A stretch of DNA of 64,000 nt from Gyromitra esculenta (GCA_038503075.1 JBCAML010000005.1:496001-560000), one strand, 5' to 3'; counted from the stretch's first letter, positions 34,850-46,415 are shown. Numbers and translations: made by a program. Notes: generated by a model from the letters alone, not told the origin.

Positions 34850-36601
34850 CTGCAAAGGCTAGGTTCAGTAACAAGGCTTGAGTCTCATATAACGATTTAT
34901 TTCGGCCTTATATTTTTATCATAGTATGTCACTTGGCTAGCGTGTAGATACGAAGTAAAAGTCCTAATAATTGCATTAATAATCAATAATTACTTGGAAT
35001 AAGGTCTTAGGAACAGGAGCTGTAAGGAAATATGTAACTAAACAGGACCCTTAAATTGGTAGCAGGTTTATTTTAGTATATAGTGGGCATTACCCGTGTG
35101 CAGAGACAATAAAGATGTTGAACCGCGCTTGTGTGTATAGAAAGGAAGAAAGGGGGGAGCTGTTAGAGGTAGGTTAAATTTAAAGGAACTCAGTGATCTT
35201 GTTGCAGGAATCAAGCACTTCGGGGTTCATCAATCATCCACTACCAAGATAATGCGCCTAATGCCAGAGTCCGAGGCACCAAAACTATCTGCTCTGTTGT
35301 CGCTATTACTACCATTTGTATCTAAGGATAGAATAAATGTGTGGGACAAACGTTTTGAAAAAAAAAATATAAGTGCTCTGACTCGGAGTTGAACCGAGGA
35401 TCTCAGCATTACTAGTGCTGCGCCTTACCAACTTGGCCACCAGAGCGTTGAGGTTCCAGATATTTTTGATAATGTCAGCATCCGGGCGAAGTACTAACCG
35501 AGAAGCCGGCAATCGCTCACAGCTAATCACTCGCTGAACCTAAGTTAATTCTCACTCAAAATCATTATCTCTCTAGAAACAAGACTACGGGCTTTATTCC
35601 TAACTTAAAAATGGATCGATTTGCTGTGCGGGTTTTATTATAGTTGTATGCGTGAATTTCCGCTTGGGCGTACAATATGTCACGGTTCGCGACGTTATTT
35701 CTTGAGCAATGCCTTTTCGATCAACCACATCTACTCGTGATATGGGTTATATCATGTTTAGACGGAATAAAGATTCGCCTAACCAATGTCTGCATCCGGG
35801 AATAACTTCAGTGATTTGTTTATAAGGATGCCCAGTGATGAGTGGGCTGAAAGTTACTTAGAATCGATGCTTCTTTTATAATCAATGCAGGGATTTATCA
35901 AGAGCACGAAAACGACACAGAGTTGTAAGTTATCATAGCTTGTGGGAATAGTTCATGTGATTTTCACATGAATAAGATTTCCTGATAGCCGCGGCTTCGC
36001 TCCGCGGCTAAGTGAGTAGTAGGGATTGAGATGTGGAGACGGTACGGAAGGGCTATCCGCTCTACGATAAAGCCGAAAAAAGCCCGACGATGAGTGAGAT
36101 TCGTAACTTCTCCACATTTCAAATCATGGTGCTACTACTTATGCATAATTCTATGTACTCTGCTCTGCTCGACTTGGTTTCTTGCATAGAATTGTTATTA
36201 GCTAGAGCCCACTTTCACTAGTTAGCCAAAGTCGCTAGAGATGGTACCCTACAATTTATATATAAATCAGGTAAAGATCACCTTTAGCATGGGCATCGCT
36301 AGTTTTAGTTTCTACTTATGTCGGCGACATTTCATTAGTGGCTAGATGATGAAGTTAGTGTATCATCTGACCTACATATAGAGCGGCGTGGGTAACCTAG
36401 ACAAAAGCTGGCACATGGGACATTTGTTAAGACTGGAGAATACAGTCACGCCGTAAACTTGAGACCTGGCAGATATCTTGGAGACGTATAAAATTCCTCC
36501 ATCAGCCCACCTATCATTTTTATTTCTCCTTGTTAACTGTAAGCTCTGTTTAGCATATCTATCTTGATACCAATTGAAGCCCACACGAAGAGTCAGCGAA
36601 A
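34850..36601. other. Spacer containing a tRNA gene
   Basis: Besides the tRNA-Thr listed separately, no gene is seen. An ATCACTCG motif lies at 35526, about 80 bp upstream of the tRNA. Confidence 0.5.
35374..35446 (-). tRNA. tRNA-Thr (anticodon AGT)
   Basis: Folds as a 73-base tRNA with discriminator A: acceptor arm GCTCTGG with TCAGAGC, anticodon stem CAGCA/TGCTG with loop CTAGTAA giving AGT, T-arm CTCGG-TTCAACT-CCGAG. There is no intron. On its own strand it is followed by a long T run (35355-35369), a Pol III terminator. It is identical over its full length to the copy at 55358-55430. Confidence 0.95.
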
Positions 36602-38103
36602 ATGCCAGCCTCTTCAGCAAGCGATCGCCTTGGTCAGATCTCTGAAGCTATGGCGCCTCAAATGCGCCTGGACAAAAATTCATGCTTACTACCACGACGG
36701 AAGGACCTTCCACAAGTCCCTGGAGCTCCTGAGGGTGCCGCTTGGTTTTGGGGTCGAGAAGATAATGTGAAAATAGTTGATCTAGGTCAAGTACCGAGGC
36801 GATACTGACTGAGATACCAGCTCGGAAGGATAAACCTCTTAACACCCGCCAGAGTTAAAGAAGCAACAAAAGAGGTGAAAAGCGGGGAAGTTATCCCACT
36901 CAAGTTAGAAAAACCCAATTGAGCAATATCTGACTCTGTATGCTGATTAAAGAGTAGCCTTGAATTGAGCGAGTTCAAACCTACATGCTTTGCTCGAGAC
37001 CAATTCCAACACACTATTAGAGACCTTGGTGGCATGGGATTAGCTTTCGATGATCTCTATACTCTGAACACACAAAGTAGTACACAATGGGATGGCTTAC
37101 GTCACGTACGAGCCCGTGATTTGTGGATGATTAGCGCTAGTACTAATCGATTCGTCGAGAAACTAGATGTCGCACATAGCATCAGGCACTTTCTACAACG
37201 GCGTAAGTTACCCCCCAACTCCGTTTCTTCTCACTCTTGATCCTTATACCCCTAAAAGGCCAAAGCTTCCGATTTCCAAGGCCCTAGCGCTTCCTCCAAA
37301 TGCGGTATCCAAGCTTGGGCTCAGCATGGTGTAGTTGCCCGCGGTATCCTCCTTGACTTTGCCTTATATGCCGAGACACATAACATCACCTTCGACCATT
37401 ACAGTAACAATAAGATTACATATGAAACACTCGTCCAGGTGGGCAAGTCGCAAGGTATTGATATTAGACCGGAGATTCAGGGTGGAGATATTAAAATCGG
37501 CGATATCCTGCTTGTGAGGTCTGGCTTTTTAAAGAACTATAGGAGTATTGGGGATGATGAGAGGGCTAAGAAACATACTGGAGAGCACAAGTTTGGTCCA
37601 GATGACGGGCAGAGATATGGCGGCATTGACCAAAGTGAAGAGATTTTAGATTGGTTGGTAGCAGCCCATCCGGAATCGTGGGATGGTGGTTACGTGTGAA
37701 TGGACTAATTTGATGAATTGGATAGGTTACATGATTGCTACTTCGCTGGCGTAGCTGGAGATATGCCTTCCTTCGAAGCTTGGCCGAGTGAAAAAGGTAT
37801 GCTGAATATGCTACATTACCGATTGCAGATCCTCTCGTATATCTTTCTAAATTATATCTTTAGAATACTATCTTCACGAGTATCTGCTGGCTTTATGGGG
37901 TTGCCCCATAGGCGAATTATGGGACTTGGATAAACTAGCCGAGAAATGCAGTCAACAGAGGCGATGGACGTTCTTACTAACTAGTTCTCCCACTAATGTT
38001 GAGGGTACGTATATAGCCTTCGTGGGGGTCGCCTGCTTGCTAACAGTTTGTGATATCTGTAGGTGGAGTTGGGTCTCATGCGAACGCTATGGCTATACTT
38101 TAG
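36602..38103 (+). CDS. Putative cyclase / kynurenine formamidase-like metal hydrolase
   Basis: The gene is broken into eight short exons: 36602-36766, 36821-36903, 36958-37105, 37167-37202, 37259-37653, 37726-37796, 37864-38004 and 38063-38103; joined they give 359 residues in one frame. Family marks (PF04199 type) are LPQVPGAPEGAAWFWG, LGRINLLTPARV, LYTLNTQSSTQWDGLRH (metal-binding Asp and His), HIASGTFYNG, SKCGIQAWAQHGVVARGILLD, SQGIDIRPEIQGGDIKIGDI, FAGVAGDMPSFEAWPS, HEYLLALWG and GVGSHANAMAIL. Related enzymes hydrolyse N-formylkynurenine or other amides and lactones. The substrate here is unknown. Unspliced, the region is full of stops and looks like a pseudogene; every stop falls inside a 54-72 bp GT...AG intron. 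Donors GTTAGA and GTTGGT are weak, so exons 2-3 and 5-6 junctions are least certain. Confidence 0.82.
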
Positions 38104-39973
38104 GTACTGAAAGTCTCTAGTTTGGGCTATAATCTGCAGCCCATTGAAGGATCAAGTATGCACAACCGAGATTAGATAGGATGCCAACTCTATAGCCATT
38201 CTGCGATACACATGGGATGAATTCATCAATTTTAATTTTCGCAATTTCAGCTTGATATTTATGACTGTCTAATCCGTTTTATGGACATCAAATCGCAACC
38301 GCCCTGAAACCAATGTTATTTTCTGGTGAGACTTCACGGCCTGAGATATCTCAACAATTTTTTTATGCCTTTCCATTCCTCAGATAGTCAGCAGCTACAG
38401 AAAGGGTTGTCTTTTGGGGGATACAATTTGAGTGACTTTTAATCCCGCCTAGACTATGGGAAACCTGTACTAGGGCTTACTCGAGATTAGAAACGTTTCA
38501 ATATGGTGGCACGTCTTGTTCCCACCTTGTCATAGATATTTAAAGTTGTATTTTCTATACCTACATGTATCTACCAAGGATGGTTTGATAAAACCAGCCC
38601 TTCTACAGTATTTAAGGCCACAGCTAATGGATCATCCGAGAAACAAAAACCATTGACCTAATACTATCTTAAGGTCGGCGCATATCTCTTACTGCTAGCC
38701 TATATGAGAATTTTCGGTTGTAGCTAGTACTCCTATCCGTACTCCCTATAGCTGCTCATGAGCGCCCTCACGACGATCACAAAATGTCACTCGAGAATTT
38801 GTGAACGCGTAGCCGAACACCCCCTAATATCTGAAGGAATATATAATGCGATGGGCTAAGGACCTCAATCTCACGAATCAGTTTAAGTACAATCGAGTCG
38901 TGGCAATTCAAAATTTAAACCCTACAGGGAACAACGTCTAACGCGAAATTATCCACATCTGTGAAAACCAGGGACTGAGTTGTTCTGTAACACCATCGCT
39001 AGAACGTAATCGTATTCCAACAGTCGGGTTTATCTCGTACTCCTAAACCCAACAACTCGGACCCCGTGAATTATATTCTAGAAGCACAAGCGCACAGATA
39101 TCTTACAGCTGTCGGGGGCCCATCGTAATTAAGCATGGGAAATTCCGTACGCGTTCCGTTATGCTGACTTTCAATATGGCGAGAGGTAATTCGATGAGCC
39201 TGGATATAGAGTAGGGTTGGAGTTCCTCCGGCCGTCGGTTGCATCCGGGAAATAGGAATCTAGGCGATAACCGCTCGGCAGGATGATTTCGCGAGACAGC
39301 CCGTGCACCACGGACCGCTGTCTCTCTCAAACGGACGGCGTTTGAGGCTACCAACGCTGCCTGCGCCGGGGCCGGATAAACTCCCCCGCCGGATATCCAC
39401 GTTTTTAGGTGTTAGTAGGGATTCCGACTACCGAGCGTTGCAGCGCTGCTAAACTGGAGACATCTTAGAGAAGTATCATAGCACGCGGGCTGTATAGTGG
39501 CGTTTAATTAATCCGATTAGGTATTGTTTCGAGAGTTGGATTAACCCCCCCCAGTTCGAACATGCAAGCCCTGGGTAGAAGTTTTTTTCCTGATAGCTAA
39601 GCGATAACTGAACCGCACCCTTTAGTAAAATTAGTTACAGCTAGCTGAAGCTGGTGGTGGGGGCGGTTATGAGGCTTCGTGAAGTGTGAATAGTTGCTCC
39701 AAACTAAGGGTCCGTGGTCCGTGGTGACTTGATATAAAGATCCTGTTCTCCTGGTATTCAGAGTTCTTTCTTCAACTTCATCAACCATTGCTCTCGCTCT
39801 CGTTCTTTTTTCTTTATTTGCTTTCTAAACCGGCTAGGCCGTTCTTTCCTTTACATTTCACATTCTTTCAGAGCAGTGCTCTCAGATTATCTACACTTTC
39901 ATTCATTGAACACTTGCTTTTCTACTGCAAATACTTCTTTTTCAAGAACTCAGAAACCAATACTATATCCAAG
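38104..39973. other. Spacer and AA16 LPMO promoter
   Basis: No gene seen. It contains TACATGTA (38562), GTCACTCGA (38784) and a TATAAA box at 39733-39738, 236 bp before the LPMO start, followed by a T/C-rich leader. Confidence 0.5.
39733..39738 (+). promoter_or_regulatory. TATA box of the AA16-type LPMO gene
   Basis: TATAAA 236 bp upstream of the start codon. The intervening leader is pyrimidine-rich, typical of strongly expressed fungal genes. The spacing is nearly the same as in the AA9 gene at 43.5 kb. Confidence 0.5.
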
Positions 39974-41178
39974 ATGAAGACCTTCGCCTCTATCGCTCTT
40001 GCCCTCTCCGGCATTATCGCCAGCGTCTCCGCTCATGGAGTCATTGTTTCCCCTCCCCGCCGTGCCCCAGGCGCCGAGATGTCTGCAGTCTGTGGCCAGA
40101 CAATCTACAACAACCAAAACTCCGACAACGCCGGTCCCGTGCAACTCCTCCTCCAGAGCGCCAGCTCAATCGTTGATATCGACGCTTGCAACCTGTGGCT
40201 ATGCAAGGGCTACCAATTTGCCGACAACACTGCCCAAGTGCAGACCTACAGCTTGGGCCAGACCATTGATATGAAAGTCAACATCATTGCTCCCCATACC
40301 GGATACGCCAATGTCTCCATTGTCGATACCAAGACCAACAGTGTCAAGGGCTCGTTTCTGAGGAGCTGGGATGTGTATGCTTCTACCGCTACTGGAGTCA
40401 CGGCCGACGAGACCAGTTTTAGCGTCACTATTCCTACGGACTTGACTGGGTGTACTACTACTGGAGGTATATTATACACTTCGTCCCTGCTGGCAGCAGC
40501 GTTAGAGAGGGGGATGAATGCTGATTTTAAATAGAATGTGTTATTCAGTGGTTTTGGTATGCTCCTCCTGGTGTCGACCAGACTTATGAGGGTTGTGTCG
40601 ACTTTGTCATTGGTGATGGCGCCCCGGCTGCTACTACCTCTGCCGCCGTCACCTCGGCCACTGTTGTCCCTACTTCGACTGTTGTCCCTACAACTTCTGA
40701 TGTTATTCCGACTACCTCTGCTGCTGAAGTTCCAACAACTACAGCCGTTGAGGTTCCAACCACCACAGCTGCCGAAGTCCCCACAACCTCAGCTGTCGAG
40801 GCTCCAACCACCACAGCTGTAGAGATCCCAACTACGTCCGCTGTAGAGGTCCCCACCACCACCGCAGCACCCACCGTCGTTAAAACCTCCACCAAAGCAC
40901 CTACATCAACCATCAAGCCCACCACCTCCATCAAGTCCACCAAGCCCACCACCACCGCGATCCCCACGACCCTCATTACCCGCACCCGCACCTCCACATC
41001 TGTCTCTGCCACCACCTCTGCCGCTGCTGCTCCTGGAGGCTGCTCCACCACCTCAGAGGCATACAACAAGTGTCTCGATGACGCAAACTTATGCATGCGT
41101 AACGCACAGCCAAAGAACGGAGGGCCGGCGGATTTCTCGGTTTGTGATAATGCGTGGGCTGCTTGTAAGATGTGTTAG
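39974..41178 (+). CDS. AA16-type lytic polysaccharide monooxygenase with six-Cys C-terminal module
   Basis: Two exons, 39974-40466 and 40535-41178, give 378 residues. The signal peptide MKTFASIALALSGIIASVSA ends just before His21, which becomes the copper-binding N-terminus of the mature enzyme (HGVIVSPPRRAPG). Further marks are ACNLWLCKGYQFADN, IIAPHTGYANVSIVD (second copper His), ETSFSVTIP and CVIQWFWYAPPGVDQTYEGCVDF made by splicing. These match AA16 LPMOs, which cleave cellulose oxidatively. A long Thr/Ser/Val/Pro linker (about 200-330) with PTTSAVE-type repeats leads to a 47-residue module with six cysteines (GGCSTTSEAYNKCLD...CKMC). That module also ends the AA9 enzyme 2.3 kb downstream. 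The start is chosen for the signal peptide; the frame is open further upstream only in the leader. Confidence 0.82.
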
Positions 41179-43498
41179 GGTTACTAGTTAGGGAGGGTTT
41201 TCTGTTTCTGTTTCTGTTGTAGAATATTATTTATTGTTTAGTTTTTATATAGCCGTGCTTGCACGGTCGCGGTGTTTGTAGAAGAAGAAGGGAGGATCTC
41301 CTTGAGGGAGACACTGGAGGAGATGCTAGGGTGAGGGAGGGGTGGGTTAATTAGAAGAAAAAATACGATGGGTATCGTCAAAAGTTTTTGTTTTCGTGTT
41401 TAGTTGCCTCTTGTTGAAAGAAAGGTTGTAGCTCGAAGGGGGGCGTGAGACTGAAACTCTATAGTTCCCTTGGTGGGATGGTAACAAGACGTCTCTACAC
41501 CCGAGCTGTTGGGATGGACATAATCATATAATGTCACTCGGTTACGAGAATCAATCGTGTTAATTTGTTCTGCCATCTCGTGTATTCCCATAGCTAGCTA
41601 TTGGGTTTGGAAAACTAGTTTTGCGACGTAAGTCCCCATTGTGCCCTGGAGTTCATGATCAATGTAGCTCAAAGGCGTAATACAATCCTCCGCGTGGGAG
41701 AATTTAGTTATCGCCTCGAATGGTATCTTCAAGCGTTTTTCCAGCGTCGTGTCTAGCCCGTGCACCTAGGCATACCCCCAAGCATTCGACCTGACAGTAT
41801 ATCAGGTGACTGAGTTAAAATCAATGAATTTCTACTAACATGAAGAGTGTATTGGTTAACGTAACTGTCTACTGAGCAGTAATCAAAAAAAAAAAAGTGA
41901 TAGATTCCTGGATTGATAGCAGCTGCAGGGTTCACATGGCGGGAACTCCAACCTAGGCACAATACGATGCCAATATTCCCTCCAAACCCCTATGCATCAC
42001 CCAGTCCGCCGTCCCAGAAACAGCTGCAATTCCGTTGCTAGCAACAGTACTATGGCCAGTTCATGCCGCTTCGTTGGGAACTGACAACACACCACCGATT
42101 GACGCCCATAGCACAGCAGCACTCTATTTCCCCTCTCTATTTGCATGATCCCAGCGCAGCATGCATAAATTACTCCCCAAGGTCTGGACAGAAAAAGGGT
42201 CGCTAATGTACGAGATTTAGTCGGCGAGTAGTAGTAATCTGTACCCCAAATAAACAGCATACCGACGTAAATAGTTGACGCGGGTAAAATGGTAGAGTTG
42301 GAATATGAAACATCTTCGTAAATCGAATCGCTACTAGTCACCGCATAAACCCCAAGTGATCGGTTATCCGGAGGAATATGGGAGCGATTACAACTTGCAC
42401 GATTACTACGGTATGTGTAGCCTAGTGGACCAAGAACGTACTCCCAGGACCACAGCAGCTGCAGGTACCAACAGCTGTTAGTGGCGTCTATTCTTCCCTG
42501 ACCTGATACCTGCCGCGGTAAACTTAGGGGGGGTAACTCGTGTCTGCTGGTAAAATTCAATGGGTAAGGCACTTTATGTTTATAGTGGCTCGATATTAAA
42601 TAAACCCCACCGAGGAGATCCGAGTGTTCGATACGGACGGAGCTCGGAAGGTGCCGCGCGGCAATAACAGCTACTGTTATAGCCCTAAACCAGGTCCTCC
42701 TGCTGGTCCTCCTAGTAAATTAAAAATATCCCGGGAAATGGTGGTGGGCAAACAATTTCAAGGCACGGACCTCAGGGATGGGGGAGGGGGGATTTGTATC
42801 AGATCTGGGATAAATACTATTCAGACATATTTAGAGTAGACTTGCAAGGGTTTTTTTTTTGACAGCGCTGGCTGACGCAACGTGGACGGCTCGCTACCGG
42901 AATATTCTGCTATTCCTGCTACTATTCCGCTGGAGATGAGAGAAATTAAAGTCTCGATGCAGGGTGCCAAGGACTGAAACCTCGGGGTAATGACTACCTA
43001 GACAGCCTACACCACGACCCCAAGACCCTGGGTCCACGATGCTGCATGCAATAAACATGAGAGAGGCAAGGTATATTCGAGGTATTAGGAGGGGGATAGG
43101 TTTTTCCGCTCTTACGCGAACTGCCAACTGGAGGTTAGTGAAACCAGCCAAGTTAATTCTCCGTGTCGAACGGCAGAGCACTCTAGAAGCAAATCTTCAG
43201 TTTTCCCCGAATAGGTATTGGTATTGCAACTTGGAGGAATCCGTGCGCTGTAGGCTATTGCTATATAAGATGTCCTGCTTCACCGCCTCTAGCTTTTCTT
43301 CCCCATCGATCCATCGACCATCACTCACTCGCAAGAACTTTCAGTTCCTTTCTCTTCCTTTCTCTTCGTTCTCAGTGGCTTGACGCCCTCCATTCACTCT
43401 CATTCCATTCATACAGACCTAGTGTCTCTTACCAGCTTCAACCAGCACCTTACAGTCATCCCTTTTTTTATATACTCCTTTTCACACCTACTACCGCA
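41179..43498. other. Spacer between the two module-bearing LPMO genes
   Basis: No convincing gene. A 191-codon minus frame (41997-42572) has no family resemblance and is not called. GTCACTCGG lies at 41533. A TATATAA box at 43262-43268 and a CT-rich leader precede the AA9 gene. Confidence 0.5.
43262..43268 (+). promoter_or_regulatory. TATA box of the AA9 LPMO gene at 43.5 kb
   Basis: TATATAA 231 bp upstream of the start codon, followed by a long TTCC/CTCTT-rich leader. Confidence 0.45.
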
Positions 43499-44710
43499 AT
43501 GAAGACCTCAATCCTCGCAACCCTTGGCTCCGTCGCCCTTGCAGCAGCCCACGGCATTGTCCAAAACCTCATCGTCGACTCCGAAGAGTACACCGGCTAC
43601 CTCGTGTACCAGGACCCCTACAAGTCCCCCGTCCCCGAACGCATCGTATGGGCCTTCCCCACAGCCGGCAACGGCCCCGTCACCGACCTCACCACCTCGG
43701 ACATAACCTGCAACATCGGCGCGACCGCAGCACAACTCAGTGCCCCAGCCGCCGCCGGCTCCGAGATCAGCTTCTTCTGGACGGTGTGGCCTGAGTCCCA
43801 CAAGGGGCCCGTCATGACGTATCTTGCCAACTGCAACGGCGACTGCAAAACCGCCGACGCCACCAAGCTGAGCTACTTCAAGATCGACGAGAAGGGCCTC
43901 AACGCGGACGGGACCTGGGCGAGCGACGACCTCATTGCCAATAACAACAGCTGGACCGTCACCATTCCGAGCGATATCCTCGCGGGACAGTATTTGGTCC
44001 GCCACGAGCTGCTGGCGCTCCACAGCGCGGGCACGGCTGGCGGCGCCCAGTTTTATCCCATGTGTGCGAACTTGGAGATTACGGGTGGAGGGTCGGCGGC
44101 GCCGGAGGGTGTCAGCTTCCCCGGTGCTTATAAGGCGGACGATGCGGGTATTTTGGTGAATATTTATGGGACGCTCACGAGCTATGTGATTCCGGGACCG
44201 GCGGTTTATAGTGGAGCTGGATCAGGCGCATCGGCGACAACGAAGGCTGCTGCTACTACTGCGGCGGCGACCAGTGTGGCTGCTACTTCAGCGGTCGAGA
44301 CTTCAGCGGTCGAGACTTCAGCGGTCGAGACGGCTGTTCCTGTTACTTCTGCTGCGGCCCCGACTACCTCTGCTGTGGCTCCCACTACCTCTGCTATCGC
44401 GGTCCCGACTACCTCCGCGGCGGTCACTGTCCCCACCACCTCCACGATCGTCAAGGTGCCGACATCCACTGCCAAAGTCTCCACCGCAGTCCCAACAACC
44501 TTGGTGACCCGCACCCGCACCTCGACGGCAGCGGCAGCAGCAACAACAGCCCCCGCAGCTCCATCCGGCGGATGCTCCACCACGTCCGAGGCATACAACA
44601 AGTGTCTCGACTCTGTCAACAGCTGTATCCGGAATGCGCAGTCCAAGAACGGCGGAGCGGTGGATTTCACCGCGTGTGATGCTGAGAGGAGTGCCTGCAA
44701 GATGTGTTAG
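43499..44710 (+). CDS. AA9 lytic polysaccharide monooxygenase with six-Cys C-terminal module
   Basis: Intronless, 403 residues. The signal peptide (1-17) is followed by His18 as the mature N-terminus (HGIVQNLIV). The copper site is completed by His101 (WPESHKGPVMTYLA) and the axial Tyr186 in GGAQFYPMCANLEI; HELLALHSAG holds the usual second-sphere His. AA9 enzymes oxidatively cleave cellulose (and some hemicelluloses) outside the cell. After residue about 235 comes an Ala/Thr/Val linker with repeated SAVET units, then TTLVTRTRTST and a 47-residue six-cysteine module (357-403) about 72 per cent identical to that of the AA16-type neighbour. The module takes the place usually held by a CBM1. The gene is much richer in G+C than its flanks. 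Confidence 0.92.
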   Translation: MKTSILATLGSVALAAAHGIVQNLIVDSEEYTGYLVYQDPYKSPVPERIVWAFPTAGNGPVTDLTTSDITCNIGATAAQLSAPAAAGSEISFFWTVWPESHKGPVMTYLANCNGDCKTADATKLSYFKIDEKGLNADGTWASDDLIANNNSWTVTIPSDILAGQYLVRHELLALHSAGTAGGAQFYPMCANLEITGGGSAAPEGVSFPGAYKADDAGILVNIYGTLTSYVIPGPAVYSGAGSGASATTKAAATTAAATSVAATSAVETSAVETSAVETAVPVTSAAAPTTSAVAPTTSAIAVPTTSAAVTVPTTSTIVKVPTSTAKVSTAVPTTLVTRTRTSTAAAAATTAPAAPSGGCSTTSEAYNKCLDSVNSCIRNAQSKNGGAVDFTACDAERSACKMC

Positions 44711-44806
44711 TGGACTCGTATAAAAAGTATTTGTAATATTTCCATAGCAGACATGTGTCGCCTGTGTTTGTGTTTGTGTGTGTTTGTAAAATATACCATC
44801 TGATCG

Positions 44807-44829
44807 ATATATATATATATATATATATA
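44807..44829. repeat. (AT)n microsatellite
   Basis: About eleven AT units in the 215 bp between the convergent AA9 and HD-domain genes, probably within overlapping 3' untranslated regions. Confidence 0.9.
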
Positions 44830-44925
44830 AACCAATTTTCTCTCTCACGATCCAATAACCCAACCCGTGCAAAAAAAAACATAAAATCCATTTCAATTAA
44901 AACCCATGACATAGAATACCACACA

Positions 44926-45648
44926 TCACACCGGCGCCTCATTAACGCCCTTCATCTCCTCTCCCCACCAGTCCATAAACAGCCTGATCCTCTCGCCTCT
45001 GTCTTTCGCCAGTCTGATGCCCTCGACGGTCTTCATGCCCTTCTGCAGCTTCACCAGCTTGTCGTCAAAGTGGTCCATCACCGCGCCCATGCCGCCCTTC
45101 TTGCGCTTCGCGGCGCCGTACGTGAACGCGCGCCCGATCCCTACCGCCCCGATGGCGTCCAACCGGTCCGCGTCCTGCACGATCGGCAGTTCCGGGTGCA
45201 GGACGCACAGCTTTGCGACGGCGTCTGGATTCGCTTGTTCGTGCGAGTAGGACACGTTGCTGACGAGGAGCTGCACGAGGGCGGCGCGCGCCGGGTCACA
45301 GCCGGCGGAGATGAGGAACTCTTCGGCGCGGCCGAGGGCGGAGGGGGGCGAGTCGGAGCGGGAGCGAGGGGAGGAGGAATGGGAGGATGGGGGGGAGTCG
45401 ATTGGGGGGGAGGGGTGGGTGTACTTTTTGTCGCCGACGTCGTGGAGCAGGGCGGTCAGCACGGTGATTGTGTGGTCTGGGGGCTTGAAGGGGGAGAGCT
45501 TGAGGGTGGCGGCGTGGATCTGCTCGGCGAGGGTCAGGACGCGCAGGACGTGGGCGTAGTCGTGGGACGAGTCGAATTTGGACATGTACTCTTTCACGAA
45601 GACGTGGGTTGCGAGGATGAGGGTGGGGTCGTCGATGTAGGAGGACAT
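44926..45648 (-). CDS. HD-domain metal-dependent phosphohydrolase
   Basis: A single-exon 240-residue protein. The HD superfamily metal ligands are visible: His in SSHDYAHVLRV (about 29-33), the doublet in LTALLHDVGDKKY (about 69-70) and the distal Asp in IVQDADRLDAIGAVGIGRAF. The RxFxYG and MDHFDDKLVKL stretches resemble YedJ-like HD proteins, which hydrolyse nucleotides or other phosphate esters; the substrate is unknown. A Ser/Pro-rich insert (about 79-103) follows the HD doublet. It is convergent with the AA9 LPMO (215 bp apart) and divergent from the F-box gene. The start is the first Met, two residues before the conserved fold. No signal peptide, so cytosolic or mitochondrial. Confidence 0.85.
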   Translation of the reverse strand: MSSYIDDPTLILATHVFVKEYMSKFDSSHDYAHVLRVLTLAEQIHAATLKLSPFKPPDHTITVLTALLHDVGDKKYTHPSPPIDSPPSSHSSSPRSRSDSPPSALGRAEEFLISAGCDPARAALVQLLVSNVSYSHEQANPDAVAKLCVLHPELPIVQDADRLDAIGAVGIGRAFTYGAAKRKKGGMGAVMDHFDDKLVKLQKGMKTVEGIRLAKDRGERIRLFMDWWGEEMKGVNEAPV

Positions 45649-46415
45649 TGTGGGGGGGTGTGGGGGGGTGGATTTGATGGCGATGGGACCTGCTGTGGGT
45701 GTTAATAGGCTTGACGGATGGGTGTTCTATTGGAGAGCAGAGAGCAGAGAACAGAGAGATCTGTTTACCTTCAGAGGGAATGCAGTGCAGCAGAATGGAA
45801 GCAGCAGAAGATGTGGACAGTGGATGTGAACTGTGAGCTGATAGATGTCCAATGATCACTGCATCCGGCAATGATCGTCCGGCGGTCAAACGATTCTCTG
45901 CTTGCTGGCTGAAATCCTCTCAATTGCATTCTGTTCCTCTGGATTGCATTCTGTTCCTCGAATTGCATTCTATTGCACTGCATCCCGATTCCTCTCTGCT
46001 GGATTCCCCTGCTGGTGTTTCTCTATCCCCTCGTCCGCTCTATTCGCTCGTCCCTTAATTGCTGCTGCTTATCTGTGGGGAACCTGGCCGTACCCCGGAA
46101 TGGTGGATGTCCATTGAAATCTCCATATCCAGTCTCTGCATCCAGTCTCTGCATCCCCAGTATTTTTATATCCCAGTCTCTGCATCCCCAATCTCCACAT
46201 CCAGCTCTGCATCCCCAGTACCCCCCAGTACCCCATTCACCCCATTCACCCCGTCCCCCCATATCCCCAGCCTGTAATACCAATCCCACCGACGTCACCA
46301 CAGGCTTCCTCTGGCTATTCTGCTGTCCATAATGTCGCGAGCAATCTGTCAGTCCACTCCACCTTGACCACAGAAATCCGAATCAGCAATAAACAGCCAA
46401 ATCCCCATACCCCTA
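45649..46415. other. Divergent promoter with minisatellites
   Basis: A bidirectional region between the HD and F-box genes. Two repeat arrays are seen: about three units of roughly 24 bp sharing ATTGCATTCTGTTCCTC (about 45918-45980), and CAGTCTCTGCATCC / CCCAGTACCCC-type units (about 46130-46260). No gene seen. Confidence 0.7.

Noticed and set aside
36602..38103. First impression of a decayed cyclase pseudogene
   Set aside because: All stops and frame changes fall in short GT...AG introns with branch points; the spliced protein is complete.
41997..42572. 191-codon minus-strand frame between the LPMO genes
   Set aside because: Cys/Tyr/Arg mix without signal peptide, domain or conserved motif; looks like a chance frame in a spacer.
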